From Flavobacterium cupriresistens (lineage in GTDB: Bacteria > Bacteroidota > Bacteroidia > Flavobacteriales > Flavobacteriaceae): a DNA stretch of 64,000 nt. Each line of letters starts with the position of its first letter. Position 1 is the stretch's first letter. A model generated the notes under the pieces. That model was not told the origin of the DNA and did not search any database. It was given only the letters and a program-made list of their open reading frames with translations. Shown piece by piece: positions 1 through 8,497 of the stretch. Made by a program: the position numbers and the translations under genes. Where the stretch lies: NCBI RefSeq assembly GCF_020911925.1, contig NZ_CP087134.1, forward strand, positions 5,642,001-5,706,000, read 5' to 3'.

Positions 1-424
1 CGGTTGGGATATGAGTTGCTCTCACGGCCGAACTTACTTTGTTTACATGCTGTCCTCCGGCACCTGAACTTCTCATGGCTTGGTATTGAATGTCATTCTC
101 GGAAATCTCGGTTGCCGTCGATTTCTCCATTTCAAAGATGCCGATAAACCAGTTTTTACGCTTGTGCAATTTCCTAAACTGACTTTGTCCAATCCATTGA
201 ATTGTACCCACCCACGAATTCACAAAATCATTCAGATTACTACTTTCCAGTAAAACTGTTGCTGTTTCTACGGTTCCATTTTCAATTCCGGTTTCTCTCT
301 GAAGCATTGTTGTTTTTATGTTCTTCTCTTTTGCTTCTTCTATAAAAGTTTTTAAAACCTGAGCTACAACCCAGCTGCATTCAGCCGGGCCACGCCCTGA
401 TGTTATTTGAATTATTTTTTCCAT
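1..424 (-). CDS. prfH: Peptide chain release factor-like protein PrfH (N-terminal part, cut by window edge)
   Basis: The start codon is at 424 and the frame stays open to the left edge of the window, so 141 codons are visible. The N-terminus ([16 protein letters not shown]) and the peptidyl-hydrolysis motif [11 protein letters not shown] near residues 117-127 identify a class-I release factor relative. PrfH lacks the large N-terminal domains of RF1/RF2 and has a distinctive short N-terminus, as seen here. From family knowledge, PrfH acts on ribosomes with damaged 16S rRNA decoding centres and commonly pairs with RtcB, which reseals the RNA. It lies 15 bases downstream of rtcB on the same strand, so they are very probably co-transcribed. 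The C-terminus is outside the window. Confidence 0.93.
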   Translation of the reverse strand, partial: MEKIIQITSGRGPAECSWVVAQVLKTFIEEAKEKNIKTTMLQRETGIENGTVETATVLLESSNLNDFVNSWVGTIQWIGQSQFRKLHKRKNWFIGIFEMEKSTATEISENDIQYQAMRSSGAGGQHVNKVSSAVRATHIPT

Positions 425-439
425 AATTTTTATCTTTTT

Positions 440-1831
440 TTAGCGGTCCATTCTCACGATTTTTGGTGTGAATGTTCCGAGAACATCAACCAATTCGTTT
501 TGGTTTGCCATTACTTTATTTATGTCTTTATAGGCCATTGGAGCTTCATCAATGTTTCCACCAATCAGACTCACGTCATTTGCTTTCAAGACTTTATTGA
601 TCTCACTTTGCGTGAATGATTCTTTGCATTTTCTACGAGAAAAAAGTCGTCCCGCGCCATGTGAAGCAGAATTTAAACTCTCCGCATTTCCTTTGCCTTG
701 AACAATAAATCCCGGAGCCGTCATCGAACCCGGAATAATTCCCAGTTCACCAACATTGGCCGGAGTCGCTCCCTTACGGTGTACGATGGCTTCTTTGCCA
801 TTTACGATTTCTTTCCACGCAAAATTGTGATGGTTTTCGATTGTCACAACAACACGTTTTCCTATCGCTTTTGCAATTCGACGGTGAATATCATCATGAC
901 AAGCTTTAGCATAATCACCGGCCAAATTCATTGCCAGCCAATATTCCTGACCGTCATGTGTATTCAAATCCAACCAAGCCAAATGCTGTACATTTTTTGG
1001 CAACGGACATTGCTTAGTAGCCAGATACGTATAATGTTTGGCGATATTGGCACCCAATCCTCTTGAACCACTGTGCGATAACACTGCAAAATATTCCCCA
1101 ACACCTATTTTCCATTCGTTAAGCGGATTGGTAATCTTTGCGATTCCAAACTCAACAAAATGATTTCCGCCACCTGATGTTCCCAATTGTTTGTAGGCTT
1201 TAGTCAATAGGTTTTTCAGAAGTGGAATATCCTGAAACTCGCTTCGGCTAAACAATTCATGATCGGCTCTTATCGTATGTGTTTCATACATTCCAAATTT
1301 GGTATTATCTTTTAAGATGGCCTGTAACTGATGTTCTTTTCCTTTGAAAAAACTAGCCGGAATATCAAAAATGGACAAACTCATTCGGCAGCCGATATCT
1401 ACACCAACCCCGTACGGAATAACCGCATTGTCTGTTGCAAGTACACCGCCAATTGGCAATCCGTAACCTGAATGCGCATCGGGCATTAGAGCTCCAGCTA
1501 CTGAAATCGGTAATTTTAAAGCATCATACAACTGATACTTGGCCTGCTCGTCGATTTCATTCTCTCCGAATATCGAAAACGGAGCCCTTGTATTATTGAG
1601 CTGATGCATTCTTACTTGCACCGGATTAACTAATCCTTCAGCCACTTTCCCCCAAGTTCCGTGTCCTGTAAATTTTTCAGGAAACAACAAAACTTCTTTG
1701 GCTTCGGTTAGGATACTTTCTTTTTTTTCTCTTTTTCTGTATCGGTTGATTTGCCCTAAAGCAATATTGATACTGTTATTTTTTGGAAAGCCTATTTTAA
1801 TCAGGTCTTTTCCGGATAATTTATTTCCCAT
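440..1831 (-). CDS. rtcB: RNA-splicing ligase RtcB
   Basis: This 463-residue protein is a GTP- and Mn-dependent RNA ligase that joins 2',3'-cyclic phosphate (or 3'-phosphate) ends to 5'-hydroxyl ends. Visible active-site features are the metal-binding GVGVDIGCRM (D145, C148), GGGNHFVE (H224), LSHSGSRGLG (H253), the HRKGATPAN block near 351-359, and the SASHGAGR motif whose H391 is the expected guanylylated histidine. The protein is longer than E. coli RtcB because of an N-terminal extension of about 50 residues. Its ATG overlaps the stop of the upstream gene (TAATG at 1829-1833), which implies translational coupling. prfH follows after 15 bases. The context points to repair of ribosomal or tRNA breaks rather than tRNA splicing. 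Confidence 0.97.
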   Translation of the reverse strand: MGNKLSGKDLIKIGFPKNNSINIALGQINRYRKREKKESILTEAKEVLLFPEKFTGHGTWGKVAEGLVNPVQVRMHQLNNTRAPFSIFGENEIDEQAKYQLYDALKLPISVAGALMPDAHSGYGLPIGGVLATDNAVIPYGVGVDIGCRMSLSIFDIPASFFKGKEHQLQAILKDNTKFGMYETHTIRADHELFSRSEFQDIPLLKNLLTKAYKQLGTSGGGNHFVEFGIAKITNPLNEWKIGVGEYFAVLSHSGSRGLGANIAKHYTYLATKQCPLPKNVQHLAWLDLNTHDGQEYWLAMNLAGDYAKACHDDIHRRIAKAIGKRVVVTIENHHNFAWKEIVNGKEAIVHRKGATPANVGELGIIPGSMTAPGFIVQGKGNAESLNSASHGAGRLFSRRKCKESFTQSEINKVLKANDVSLIGGNIDEAPMAYKDINKVMANQNELVDVLGTFTPKIVRMDR

Positions 1832-2631
1832 TATATATGTTTTTCTTCTAAATACATTTCATATATCGTATTCAGATTTGTTGTTTTTAAGTCATTATTG
1901 TGCTTTACTTTTTCCAAGCTCCAATAATAGTAGTCTCCTTTGCTCCTCGTTTTATAGATCTTCCATCCTAAATTCCGATTCTGTATGTAATTTTCGATAA
2001 GCTTTAATTCACTTTCAAGTCCTGCGTCAACAGCTTTTTTATGTGTAATTATGTTTACCTCAATTTTAAATACAAACCTCCATGGTTCATTAAATTTGTA
2101 ATACCTCACAAAACGGTTGTATAGTTCAGACCATTTTTCGATTAGTGTAAAACAGGATTTTTCTTTATCAGTTAATTCGAATTTGTTAGTATTCCAATCG
2201 CTGATGCTGATGTTAGCCACAAATTGTTCTCTTGGATAGACGGCTTTCTTCCCAAAACGCTTTTTCCTCGTAGTGAATTCCTTTTGACTAGAAAACTGAA
2301 AAGTGTTAATTTTCGCTAGTATCTTTTCATAAAATACACCTTCGGCTGAGCGCAAAACATCAACACGAACTGCAAAAAACCGAACCCAGCCTTTTTGATA
2401 AGGCTCTTTCAATTCGATTAAAGGCAAATTTCTAATGGCCAAATAAAGGGCACTTTTTCGTTTTGATAATTGAACAAGTTGTTTTTCAAAATCCTCTTTA
2501 ACCAATCTTTTTTTTCGTCTTTTAGTTTTTAAACGAGTGCATTGAATGCAATCGTCCAAAAGATAATTGTCCATTAAAAAAAATAGATTATAGATTTCCT
2601 GTCCGGTATAAAAAATACAAGACAATAGCAT
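1831..2631 (-). CDS. Basic protein of unknown function, first gene of the rtcB-prfH operon
   Basis: I do not recognise a named domain in this protein of up to 266 residues. It is rich in Lys, Arg and aromatic residues, with a basic stretch near residues 34-45 (LKTKRRKKRLVKED) and another near 120-130, no signal peptide and no clear membrane segment, so a cytoplasmic nucleic-acid- or ribosome-binding role is a reasonable inference only. The stop codon overlaps the rtcB start (TAATG), so the two products are probably made together. An ATG at 2574 (residue 20, MDNYLLDDC) is the more credible start, because the first 19 residues have a composition unlike the rest; that gives 247 residues. Confidence 0.75.
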   Translation of the reverse strand: MLLSCIFYTGQEIYNLFFLMDNYLLDDCIQCTRLKTKRRKKRLVKEDFEKQLVQLSKRKSALYLAIRNLPLIELKEPYQKGWVRFFAVRVDVLRSAEGVFYEKILAKINTFQFSSQKEFTTRKKRFGKKAVYPREQFVANISISDWNTNKFELTDKEKSCFTLIEKWSELYNRFVRYYKFNEPWRFVFKIEVNIITHKKAVDAGLESELKLIENYIQNRNLGWKIYKTRSKGDYYYWSLEKVKHNNDLKTTNLNTIYEMYLEEKHI

Positions 2632-2697
2632 TTTATCTGAAACAGATAAATTAAATTCTGGTAATCGGGAATTTTTTGAAGAGTCTAGAATAAAAAA

Positions 2698-2726
2698 AAG
2701 CCCGAAAGTTATTTTCCTTCGGGCTT
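2698..2726 (-). terminator. Intrinsic terminator / possible attenuator ahead of the rtcB operon
   Basis: Read on the minus strand, a 9-bp stem (AAGCCCGAA with TTCGGGCTT, 2718-2726 with 2698-2706) and 11-base loop are followed by eight Ts. It sits 25 bases after the stop of a 28-codon ORF and about 70-125 bases before the first gene of the rtcB operon, with no consensus -7 element seen between. An alternative pairing of 2759-2768 with 2722-2730 would sequester its 5' arm (see findings). Confidence 0.8.
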
Positions 2727-2750
2727 GCTCTTATATCTTAAATTGATTTG

Positions 2751-2837
2751 CTAGGATTGAGAAAAGCCACGAAGACACATGCCAACAGAATCTAATCCTG
2801 ATGCGATGTTTTGAGAGGTAAAGTTTAATACAAACAT
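2751..2837 (-). CDS. 28-residue leader-like ORF
   Basis: ATG at 2837 to TAG at 2751 encodes 28 residues, beginning MFVLNFTSQN and ending GMCLRGFSQS. It has no Shine-Dalgarno site, which is usual here. It lies just upstream of a strong intrinsic terminator and the rtcB operon on the same strand. The end of the ORF (codons for Gly-Phe-Ser-Gln) contains bases able to pair with the 5' arm of the terminator. I do not know a named family for it. It may be a regulatory leader peptide, a stand-alone small protein with its own terminator, or chance coding; a comparison with related genomes would decide. Confidence 0.45.
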   Translation of the reverse strand: MFVLNFTSQNIASGLDSVGMCLRGFSQS

Positions 2838-3398
2838 TGTCTTCGTTATTAATAGTTAATGATTTATTTTCTGAGGCAAATTTTGTGAAATATTTTCTTA
2901 ATAAACAAATTATTTTAACAAAAATTTTTTAAAATAATCAAAACGTACTGATTTACAGTAATTTAAAAATATTAAAAAAATCAACTTTAATCAAAATTGT
3001 GTGCAAAAGAGAACCAATTTTAACAAATTTTCCTGCTTTGAAAAATGTTTCTATACAAATTTGGTATGGCTAGTTTTAACAAAATCAGATTCAAAAAAGA
3101 ATACAATTTTCCATTATTAACCAATATCAAACTCTGAAAAACAACAATCTTTATAAAAAATAAATAAACGCTTTGTCGAATTTTTCTCTGCTGTTTATGC
3201 TAAAAACAATACTTCTTCACGCTATTAACATTTTGTTTACTAAAACAGTTAATTTCAGATCGCAACAAAAAAACAAAACGCCCTGATTAACAGCTCATTA
3301 ATTCAAAAATAAAAAATCAAATCCTAAGCAATAGTTAAAACCGTTTTTAACTGTATATTTTCATTAAATTTACAGCTATCAAAAATAAACCTAAAACT
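2838..3398. other. AT-rich intergenic region
   Basis: This very AT-rich stretch separates the minus-strand leader ORF from bshC on the plus strand, so it should hold two divergent promoters. I could not find an exact TAnnTTTG element for the leader. I see no RNA gene, no second ORF of note, and no repeat shared with the rest of the window. Confidence 0.5.
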
Positions 3399-4988
3399 AT
3401 GCCAACCGACTGTATCAGCTACCAAAACTCAGGATATTTCTCTACATTGATACATGATTATTTAGAACAAAAACCGGATCTGAAGCCGCTTTACAATAAT
3501 TTCCCCACGCTGGAAAACTTTGAAAAACAAATCGTTGAAAAACAACAGAATTTCAACAATCAAAATAGAATTCCTTTGGTTGCTGTTTTAGAAGAACAAT
3601 ATTCGACTATTCCGACTTCTGATCTGACCAAACAAAACATTGCTCTTTTAGCAGAGCAAAATACGTTTACCGTTACAACCGGGCATCAATTAAATCTTTT
3701 TAGCGGGCCTTTGTACTTTTTGTATAAAATTATTTCGGCCATAAATCTCACCAAAGAATTACAATCGAAGTACCCAACCTATAACTTCGTCCCAATCTAC
3801 TGGATGGCGACCGAAGATCATGATTTTGAAGAGATCAATTATTTTAATTTTAAAGGAAAAAAATTCAGATGGAATAAGGAAAGTACGGGTCCGGTAGGAA
3901 GACTTTCAACAGAAGGTCTCGCTGAATTTTTCGAAATCTATGCTCTAGAATTAGGTTCCAGTACAAACGCCACTACGCTAAAAAAACTCTTTGAAGACGC
4001 TTATTTAAAACACAATACGCTTGCTGATGCTACACGTTTTTTAGCCAATGCGCTGTTTGCTGATCAAGGTCTGGTGATTATAGATGCTGATAGTGCCGAT
4101 TTGAAACGTCCCTTTATTCCTTATATTCAAGAAGAATTAACAAAGCAAACTTCTTTTAAAGCCGTTCAGGAAACTATAGAAAAACTGAAAGCGTATACTG
4201 TTCAGGTAAATCCGCGTGAAATCAATTTATTCTATATTGAAGATCATTTGCGCGAACGCATTGTTTTTGAAAACGATAAATACATCGTTAACAATACTAA
4301 AATCTCCTTTACGAAAGAAGAAATTCTAAAATTAACAGAAAGTAATCCGGAGAAATTCAGCCCCAATGTAATTATGCGTCCCTTGTATCAGGAAATTATT
4401 TTACCCAACTTATGCTACATAGGCGGAGGTGGAGAAATTGCGTATTGGTTAGAATTAAAATCTTTCTTTGAGACAGTAAACGTAACATTTCCAATAATTT
4501 TAGTTCGAAATTCTGTATTATTAACTACCGAAAAACAATCCAAAAAAGCGGATCAATTAGGTTTAAGCTGGAAAGATTTATTTACCAAACCAGCCGATTT
4601 AGTTAACGCTGTCACCTATAAAATTTCTGAATTCCCGATAGACTTAACCCCTCAAAAAGAAATTCTGGAGAAGCAATTTCAATATTTATTTGAACTAGCT
4701 CAAAAAACAGATCAGTCTTTTACAGGAGCCGTAAAAGCTCAGGAAGTAAAACAAAAAAAGGGCTTGGAAAATTTAGAGAAACGACTGCTTAAAGCCCAAA
4801 AAAGAAAATTAAGCGACCAATTAGAGCGAATCGAAAATTTACAATATCAATTATTTCCCAACAAAAGTTTACAGGAACGTCAGGCCAATTTTTCTGAGTT
4901 TTATTTAGAAAAAGGAGCCGAATTGATTCCTTTATTAACTCAAAAATTAAGACCTTTAGAAACTGATTTTTCAATCATAACGATCTAA
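3399..4988 (+). CDS. bshC: Bacillithiol biosynthesis cysteine-adding enzyme BshC
   Basis: The 529-residue protein has the usual BshC length. It carries the conserved TTGHQLNLFSGP block (about 93-104) and YWMATEDHDFEEIN (about 134-147), followed by a C-terminal coiled-coil segment near 425-490 rich in Lys and Glu. By family knowledge BshC attaches cysteine to glucosamine-malate (GlcN-Mal), the last step in making the low-molecular-weight thiol bacillithiol in the cytoplasm. The gene stands alone; bshA and bshB are not in the window. It is flanked upstream by an AT-rich promoter region and downstream by a membrane acyltransferase-like gene after 118 bases. Confidence 0.93.
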   Translation: MPTDCISYQNSGYFSTLIHDYLEQKPDLKPLYNNFPTLENFEKQIVEKQQNFNNQNRIPLVAVLEEQYSTIPTSDLTKQNIALLAEQNTFTVTTGHQLNLFSGPLYFLYKIISAINLTKELQSKYPTYNFVPIYWMATEDHDFEEINYFNFKGKKFRWNKESTGPVGRLSTEGLAEFFEIYALELGSSTNATTLKKLFEDAYLKHNTLADATRFLANALFADQGLVIIDADSADLKRPFIPYIQEELTKQTSFKAVQETIEKLKAYTVQVNPREINLFYIEDHLRERIVFENDKYIVNNTKISFTKEEILKLTESNPEKFSPNVIMRPLYQEIILPNLCYIGGGGEIAYWLELKSFFETVNVTFPIILVRNSVLLTTEKQSKKADQLGLSWKDLFTKPADLVNAVTYKISEFPIDLTPQKEILEKQFQYLFELAQKTDQSFTGAVKAQEVKQKKGLENLEKRLLKAQKRKLSDQLERIENLQYQLFPNKSLQERQANFSEFYLEKGAELIPLLTQKLRPLETDFSIITI

Positions 4989-5106
4989 TTTCATACTATA
5001 CGGCACTAATTTCGGGATAAAATAACCACCTGATTCAGAAATTAGTGTTTCTAAACCAAATAGCGACTTTTAAAATTTATTAACTAATCCAATTTACCCA
5101 AAACCA

Positions 5107-6378
5107 ATGGTAAAAGAACGCTTAATTTCGCTAGATGTCTTTCGTGGACTGACTATTTTATTAATGACAATTGTCAACAACCCCGGAGATTGGGGTAATG
5201 TTTTCCCTCCCCTTTTGCATGCTGAATGGAATGGCTGTACCCTAACTGACTTAGTTTTTCCCTTTTTTATTTTTATAATGGGAGTTGCAGTTCCGCTTGC
5301 GATGCCGGACAAAAGATACGACGACACTACTTTTAATAAAATTCTCGTACGTTCGCTACGAATGTTATGTTTAGGGATTTTCTTCAATTATTTTGGAAAA
5401 ATACAACTCTTTGATCTTACCGGTATCCCTCTTCTTATTGGCAGATTGATCATTACAATTGGCGTTGGATATGCTTTAATGGGTAATTTTAGTTCTAAAC
5501 TAAAAAACATCTTTGCCTTTTCTATCCTGCTTATTTATCTTTTTTTAGCCTATAGCGGAATCGAGGCTTATCACGACGCACGTCTTCCGGGAGTACTGCA
5601 ACGAATTGCGGTGGTGTACTTTGTTATTTCACTATTATATTTAAAAACAACCCAAAAAACCCAAATCATAACAGGAGTTCTTCTCTTATTTGGCTATTGG
5701 GCCGTTATGACCTTGATTCCTGTTCCCGGAATTGGAGAAGCCAATCTGGAAAAAGGAACCAATCTAGCTTCTTGGCTGGACGGTGTTCTTCTTAAAGGTC
5801 ATATGTATCGCGGTACTGTAACCTGGGATCCGGAAGGATTGTTAAGTACCATTCCATCAATTGTAAATGGTATTATTGGTTTATTAATTGGTCAATTACT
5901 ACAACTGAAGGTTGCAAAAAAAGATATTGCACAAAAAATGGCATTGGCCGGGATAGCACTAATTATAGCAGGTCAGATTTGGAATCTTGTTTTCCCGATA
6001 AACAAATCGCTTTGGACAAGCAGTTATGTTTTATACACAACAGGACTGGCTACCACTACTTTGGCCATTTTATATTATGTAATAGATATTGCTTCCTACC
6101 AAAAAGGATTTAAATTGTTTTTAATCTGGGGTGTAAATCCGATGATCGTGTTTTTTACTTCTCAGATTATTCCACAGGCTTTGGTAATGGTGGAGTTTGA
6201 GAACCCGCATAAAACCGGAGAAAAGATCAATCTTCTCAAATATTTATATGAATACGGAATCGCGCCTTTTTTCAGTAATCCGATGCTGGCTTCTTTTGCC
6301 GGAGCTTTGGTTTATGTGGGAATCTGGACTTTTATTTTATGGCTATTCTACAAAAACAAACTCATTTTTAAGGTTTAG
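5107..6378 (+). CDS. DUF5009 / heparan-alpha-glucosaminide N-acetyltransferase-like membrane protein
   Basis: This 423-residue polytopic inner-membrane protein starts with the family hallmark RLISLDVFRGLTILLM (5-20), followed by FPFFIFIMGVAVP near residues 56-68, and has about ten or eleven hydrophobic helices. The family (DUF5009, related to YeiB and HGSNAT acyltransferases) is thought to move acetyl groups across the membrane to sugars, but the substrate here is unknown. A paralogue lies at 21048-22238 on the opposite strand. The gene is followed by a large inverted repeat at 6388-6461. Confidence 0.85.
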   Translation: MVKERLISLDVFRGLTILLMTIVNNPGDWGNVFPPLLHAEWNGCTLTDLVFPFFIFIMGVAVPLAMPDKRYDDTTFNKILVRSLRMLCLGIFFNYFGKIQLFDLTGIPLLIGRLIITIGVGYALMGNFSSKLKNIFAFSILLIYLFLAYSGIEAYHDARLPGVLQRIAVVYFVISLLYLKTTQKTQIITGVLLLFGYWAVMTLIPVPGIGEANLEKGTNLASWLDGVLLKGHMYRGTVTWDPEGLLSTIPSIVNGIIGLLIGQLLQLKVAKKDIAQKMALAGIALIIAGQIWNLVFPINKSLWTSSYVLYTTGLATTTLAILYYVIDIASYQKGFKLFLIWGVNPMIVFFTSQIIPQALVMVEFENPHKTGEKINLLKYLYEYGIAPFFSNPMLASFAGALVYVGIWTFILWLFYKNKLIFKV

Positions 6379-6387
6379 TGTGTTTTT

Positions 6388-6461
6388 TAAACCATATAAG
6401 TCATGTAAGTTCATTTAAACCGGGGCTCAAATCTATTTACTGACATGACTTATATGGTTTA
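6388..6461. repeat. Inverted repeat of the ATATAAGTCAT family
   Basis: Two perfect 19-base arms (6388-6406, TAAACCATATAAGTCATGT, and 6443-6461, its reverse complement) enclose a 36-base spacer. Related copies occur at 49101-49169 and 49217-49279, and a half-site at 19777-19816. All are intergenic, which suggests a dispersed, possibly mobile, non-coding repeat; this copy might also end bshC-side transcripts. Confidence 0.8.
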
Positions 6462-6563
6462 GGAAAATGCTTTGATTTTATAGGCTTTTCATGAAATCAG
6501 CGTTTTACAGAAATTAAATAAGTTTTAATTATGAATTAATTAAAATCAATTCATAAAAAAGTC

Positions 6564-6571
6564 TATTTTTG
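6564..6571 (+). promoter_or_regulatory. -7 promoter element of ndk
   Basis: TATTTTTG matches the Bacteroidota -7 consensus TAnnTTTG exactly and lies 26 bases before the ndk start codon. No clear TTG is seen at the -33 position. Confidence 0.65.
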
Positions 6572-6597
6572 CACAAAATTTAAAAATCGCAAGAAAA

Positions 6598-7017
6598 ATG
6601 GCAACTAATAGAACTTTTACAATGATTAAGCCGGATGCTGTTGCAAACGGACACATCGGGAACATTTTAGCAATGATTACTGACGGAGGTTTCAAAATCG
6701 TTTCATTAAAATTAACTCAATTAACTGTAGCTGATGCTCAAGCATTTTATGCTGTTCACGCTGCAAGACCTTTCTACGGAGAATTAGTTGAATTCATGTC
6801 TCGTGGACCAATTGTTGCTGCTATTTTAGAAAAAGACAATGCAGTAGAAGATTTCAGAACTTTAATTGGAGCTACAAATCCAGCTGAAGCTGCTGAAGGA
6901 ACTATTCGTAAAGCATATGCTACTTCTATTGGAGAAAATGCAGTTCACGGTTCAGACAGCGATGAAAATGCTGCAATCGAAGGTGCATTCCACTTTGCTG
7001 GAAGAGAGCAATTCTAA
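6598..7017 (+). CDS. ndk: Nucleoside diphosphate kinase
   Basis: The 139-residue protein has the standard length of the enzyme that transfers the gamma phosphate from ATP to other (deoxy)nucleoside diphosphates through a phosphohistidine. The nucleotide-binding TMIKPDAV (K11) and the active-site [14 protein letters not shown] with catalytic H117 are intact. It has its own promoter element and a strong terminator at 7071-7103, so it is a single-gene unit in the cytoplasmic nucleotide-balance pathway. Confidence 0.98.
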   Translation: MATNRTFTMIKPDAVANGHIGNILAMITDGGFKIVSLKLTQLTVADAQAFYAVHAARPFYGELVEFMSRGPIVAAILEKDNAVEDFRTLIGATNPAEAAEGTIRKAYATSIGENAVHGSDSDENAAIEGAFHFAGREQF

Positions 7018-7070
7018 ATAAAGATTTTAGATTTCTGAAGTTAGACTTCAGATTTAAATCACAAAAAAGA

Positions 7071-7103
7071 AATCCCGTTTCAAATTTGAAACGGGATTTT
7101 TTT
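7071..7103 (+). terminator. Terminator of ndk
   Basis: A 12-bp stem (AATCCCGTTTCA with TGAAACGGGATT) is followed by a T run, 54 bases after the ndk stop codon. Confidence 0.88.
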
Positions 7104-7156
7104 ATAATCAAATTCAGGTGAAGAACTAAAAATCTCGCAGAGTCGCAAAATTCCTT

Positions 7157-7189
7157 AAACCTAACAGGTTTTTAAAACCTGTTAGGTTT
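7157..7189. repeat. CCTAACAGG palindrome, copy 1
   Basis: A 33-base near-perfect palindrome, AAACCTAACAGGTTTT followed by its complement. Two more copies flank the secA terminator at 41078-41110 and 41183-41213. The position between genes and near identity of arms at distant loci suggest a dispersed miniature repeat. Confidence 0.8.
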
Positions 7190-7248
7190 GTTTTTTTGAG
7201 GTATTTAATTAGAAATTCCCACTACAGCAATCCAAAAATCACATAAAA

Positions 7249-7277
7249 AAACCACTCTTTTTTTTTAAGAGTGGTTT
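7249..7277 (-). terminator. Terminator of the 7304-8023 gene
   Basis: On the minus strand an 11-bp stem (AAACCACTCTT with AAGAGTGGTTT) is followed by a T run, 27 bases after the stop codon at 7304. Confidence 0.88.
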
Positions 7278-7303
7278 CTTGCTTTTATATAACTTATAGA
7301 ATA

Positions 7304-8023
7304 TTAAAGATTATCAGCCGTCTTTTTAACGATTTTAGCCACTTTTTCATCTAAATCTTTTAGCAGTTCTTCTAATGCACTTTCACACATTGGTAGTACT
7401 TTCTCAGGCGTTAAAACAGGAATTCCGCCTACAATAACTCCCGTTTTCTTAGAGTTTTCTCCTTCGGTGAATGCAAATACTTTTTTACCGTTTTTATCGT
7501 ACAAAGCAAGTCTTACATTCGCTCTCATTTTAACTGTTCCGGTTCCACCAACAGCGAATCCTTTTTGTAGAGAAAAATGGATTTCTGTAAACAAAACACC
7601 ATCGGCAACTTCTTTAAAGATGGTAGCTGTTCCAACTTCATTGGCTTCACCTGCCATACCTTCGTAAATATATTTGTATCCAGGGTAATTGATGATCGTT
7701 TTTCCTGCATCACCTTCTCTGGCAAATTTTGGTGTAAAATCAATATACTCTTGTTTTTGAGTCACTTCATTCTCAGGAATCAAATCAAACGGAAATTTCT
7801 TAGAATACACCTCAAAAAAAGCAGTGTGATATTTCTCTAAAATAGGAGCAAGATTAAAATTCGGGTCACTTCCTAAGTCCGCTATTGCGGCTAAACCATT
7901 TAGTCCCAGACTAGAAAGATCAATTGTTTTGTCAGTATAAAAACCGACAACTGCTACTTTTTTCTTTTGTGAATAACCGTTTAAAGTGCATAACACTGTT
8001 AAAATAAGTAATGCTTTTTTCAT
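7304..8023 (-). CDS. Secreted protein of unknown function
   Basis: The 239-residue product begins with a typical signal peptide (MKKALLILTVLCTLNGYSQ, cleavage expected near residue 18) and no lipobox cysteine, so it is probably periplasmic or surface-exposed. The mature part opens with KKVAVVGFYTDKTID and continues as mixed alpha/beta sequence with a Gly-rich strand region (GFAVGGTGTVKMRA, about 155-168) and an acidic/basic helical C-terminus. I do not recognise a defined family. It is a single-gene unit bounded by terminators at 7249 and 8120. Confidence 0.75.
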   Translation of the reverse strand: MKKALLILTVLCTLNGYSQKKKVAVVGFYTDKTIDLSSLGLNGLAAIADLGSDPNFNLAPILEKYHTAFFEVYSKKFPFDLIPENEVTQKQEYIDFTPKFAREGDAGKTIINYPGYKYIYEGMAGEANEVGTATIFKEVADGVLFTEIHFSLQKGFAVGGTGTVKMRANVRLALYDKNGKKVFAFTEGENSKKTGVIVGGIPVLTPEKVLPMCESALEELLKDLDEKVAKIVKKTADNL

Positions 8024-8119
8024 TTTTTGGAATTTGTTTTTTTAGGTTTTGATTAATTAAATAAGCACTTTTTTTTATTTATTAAAAAAATACTTACCGG
8101 TCAAATGTATCATAAAAAA

Positions 8120-8142
8120 AACACTTCCAAAACAGAAGTGTT
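8120..8142 (-). terminator. Terminator after the DciA-like gene
   Basis: On the minus strand an 8-bp stem (AACACTTC with GAAGTGTT) is followed by a T run, 58 bases after the stop codon at 8201. Confidence 0.85.
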
Positions 8143-8200
8143 ACTTTTATTTTTAAGACTGAAGTCTACTAATCTAATTCCTTTTAAAGATCAAAAAAGC

Positions 8201-8497
8201 CTAACGTAAAATAACGTCTTTAACCACGTCTCTACCCAATTCCTCATTAATCATCCTGATGATTTTAGACTTTCCGTGACTCAATTCATCTCTTAAAACA
8301 GATGACCCAAGCTCGACATATAAAGTACCATTTTTTAAAACGACGTTTCTGGTATAGGTGTTAACACCATTCCCCATCAACTGTCTCCAGGCTTCCTTTA
8401 CATCAATCTGATCCATTCCGGGTTGCAATTTATTTACCTGAATGATCTGCTTTAAAACAGCCCCAATCGTACTTTCGTTATTTAGTCTCTTTGCCAT
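8201..8497 (-). CDS. DUF721 / DciA-like protein
   Basis: The 98-residue protein fits the DUF721 domain: an N-terminal helical part (TIGAVLKQIIQVNKL) and a WRQLMGNGVNTYT segment leading to beta strands with VLKNGTLYVELGSSVLRDEL. DUF721 includes DciA, the common bacterial loader of replicative helicase DnaB where DnaC is absent. This short version keeps only the core domain. The start overlaps the end of the upstream lipoprotein gene by 20 bases, suggesting joint transcription and coupled translation. The replication role is inferred from the family, not shown by context. Confidence 0.8.
   Translation of the reverse strand: MAKRLNNESTIGAVLKQIIQVNKLQPGMDQIDVKEAWRQLMGNGVNTYTRNVVLKNGTLYVELGSSVLRDELSHGKSKIIRMINEELGRDVVKDVILR

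Noticed and set aside
698..1066. 122-codon plus-strand frame inside rtcB
   Set aside because: It is antisense to a well-conserved gene and has no family pattern of its own.
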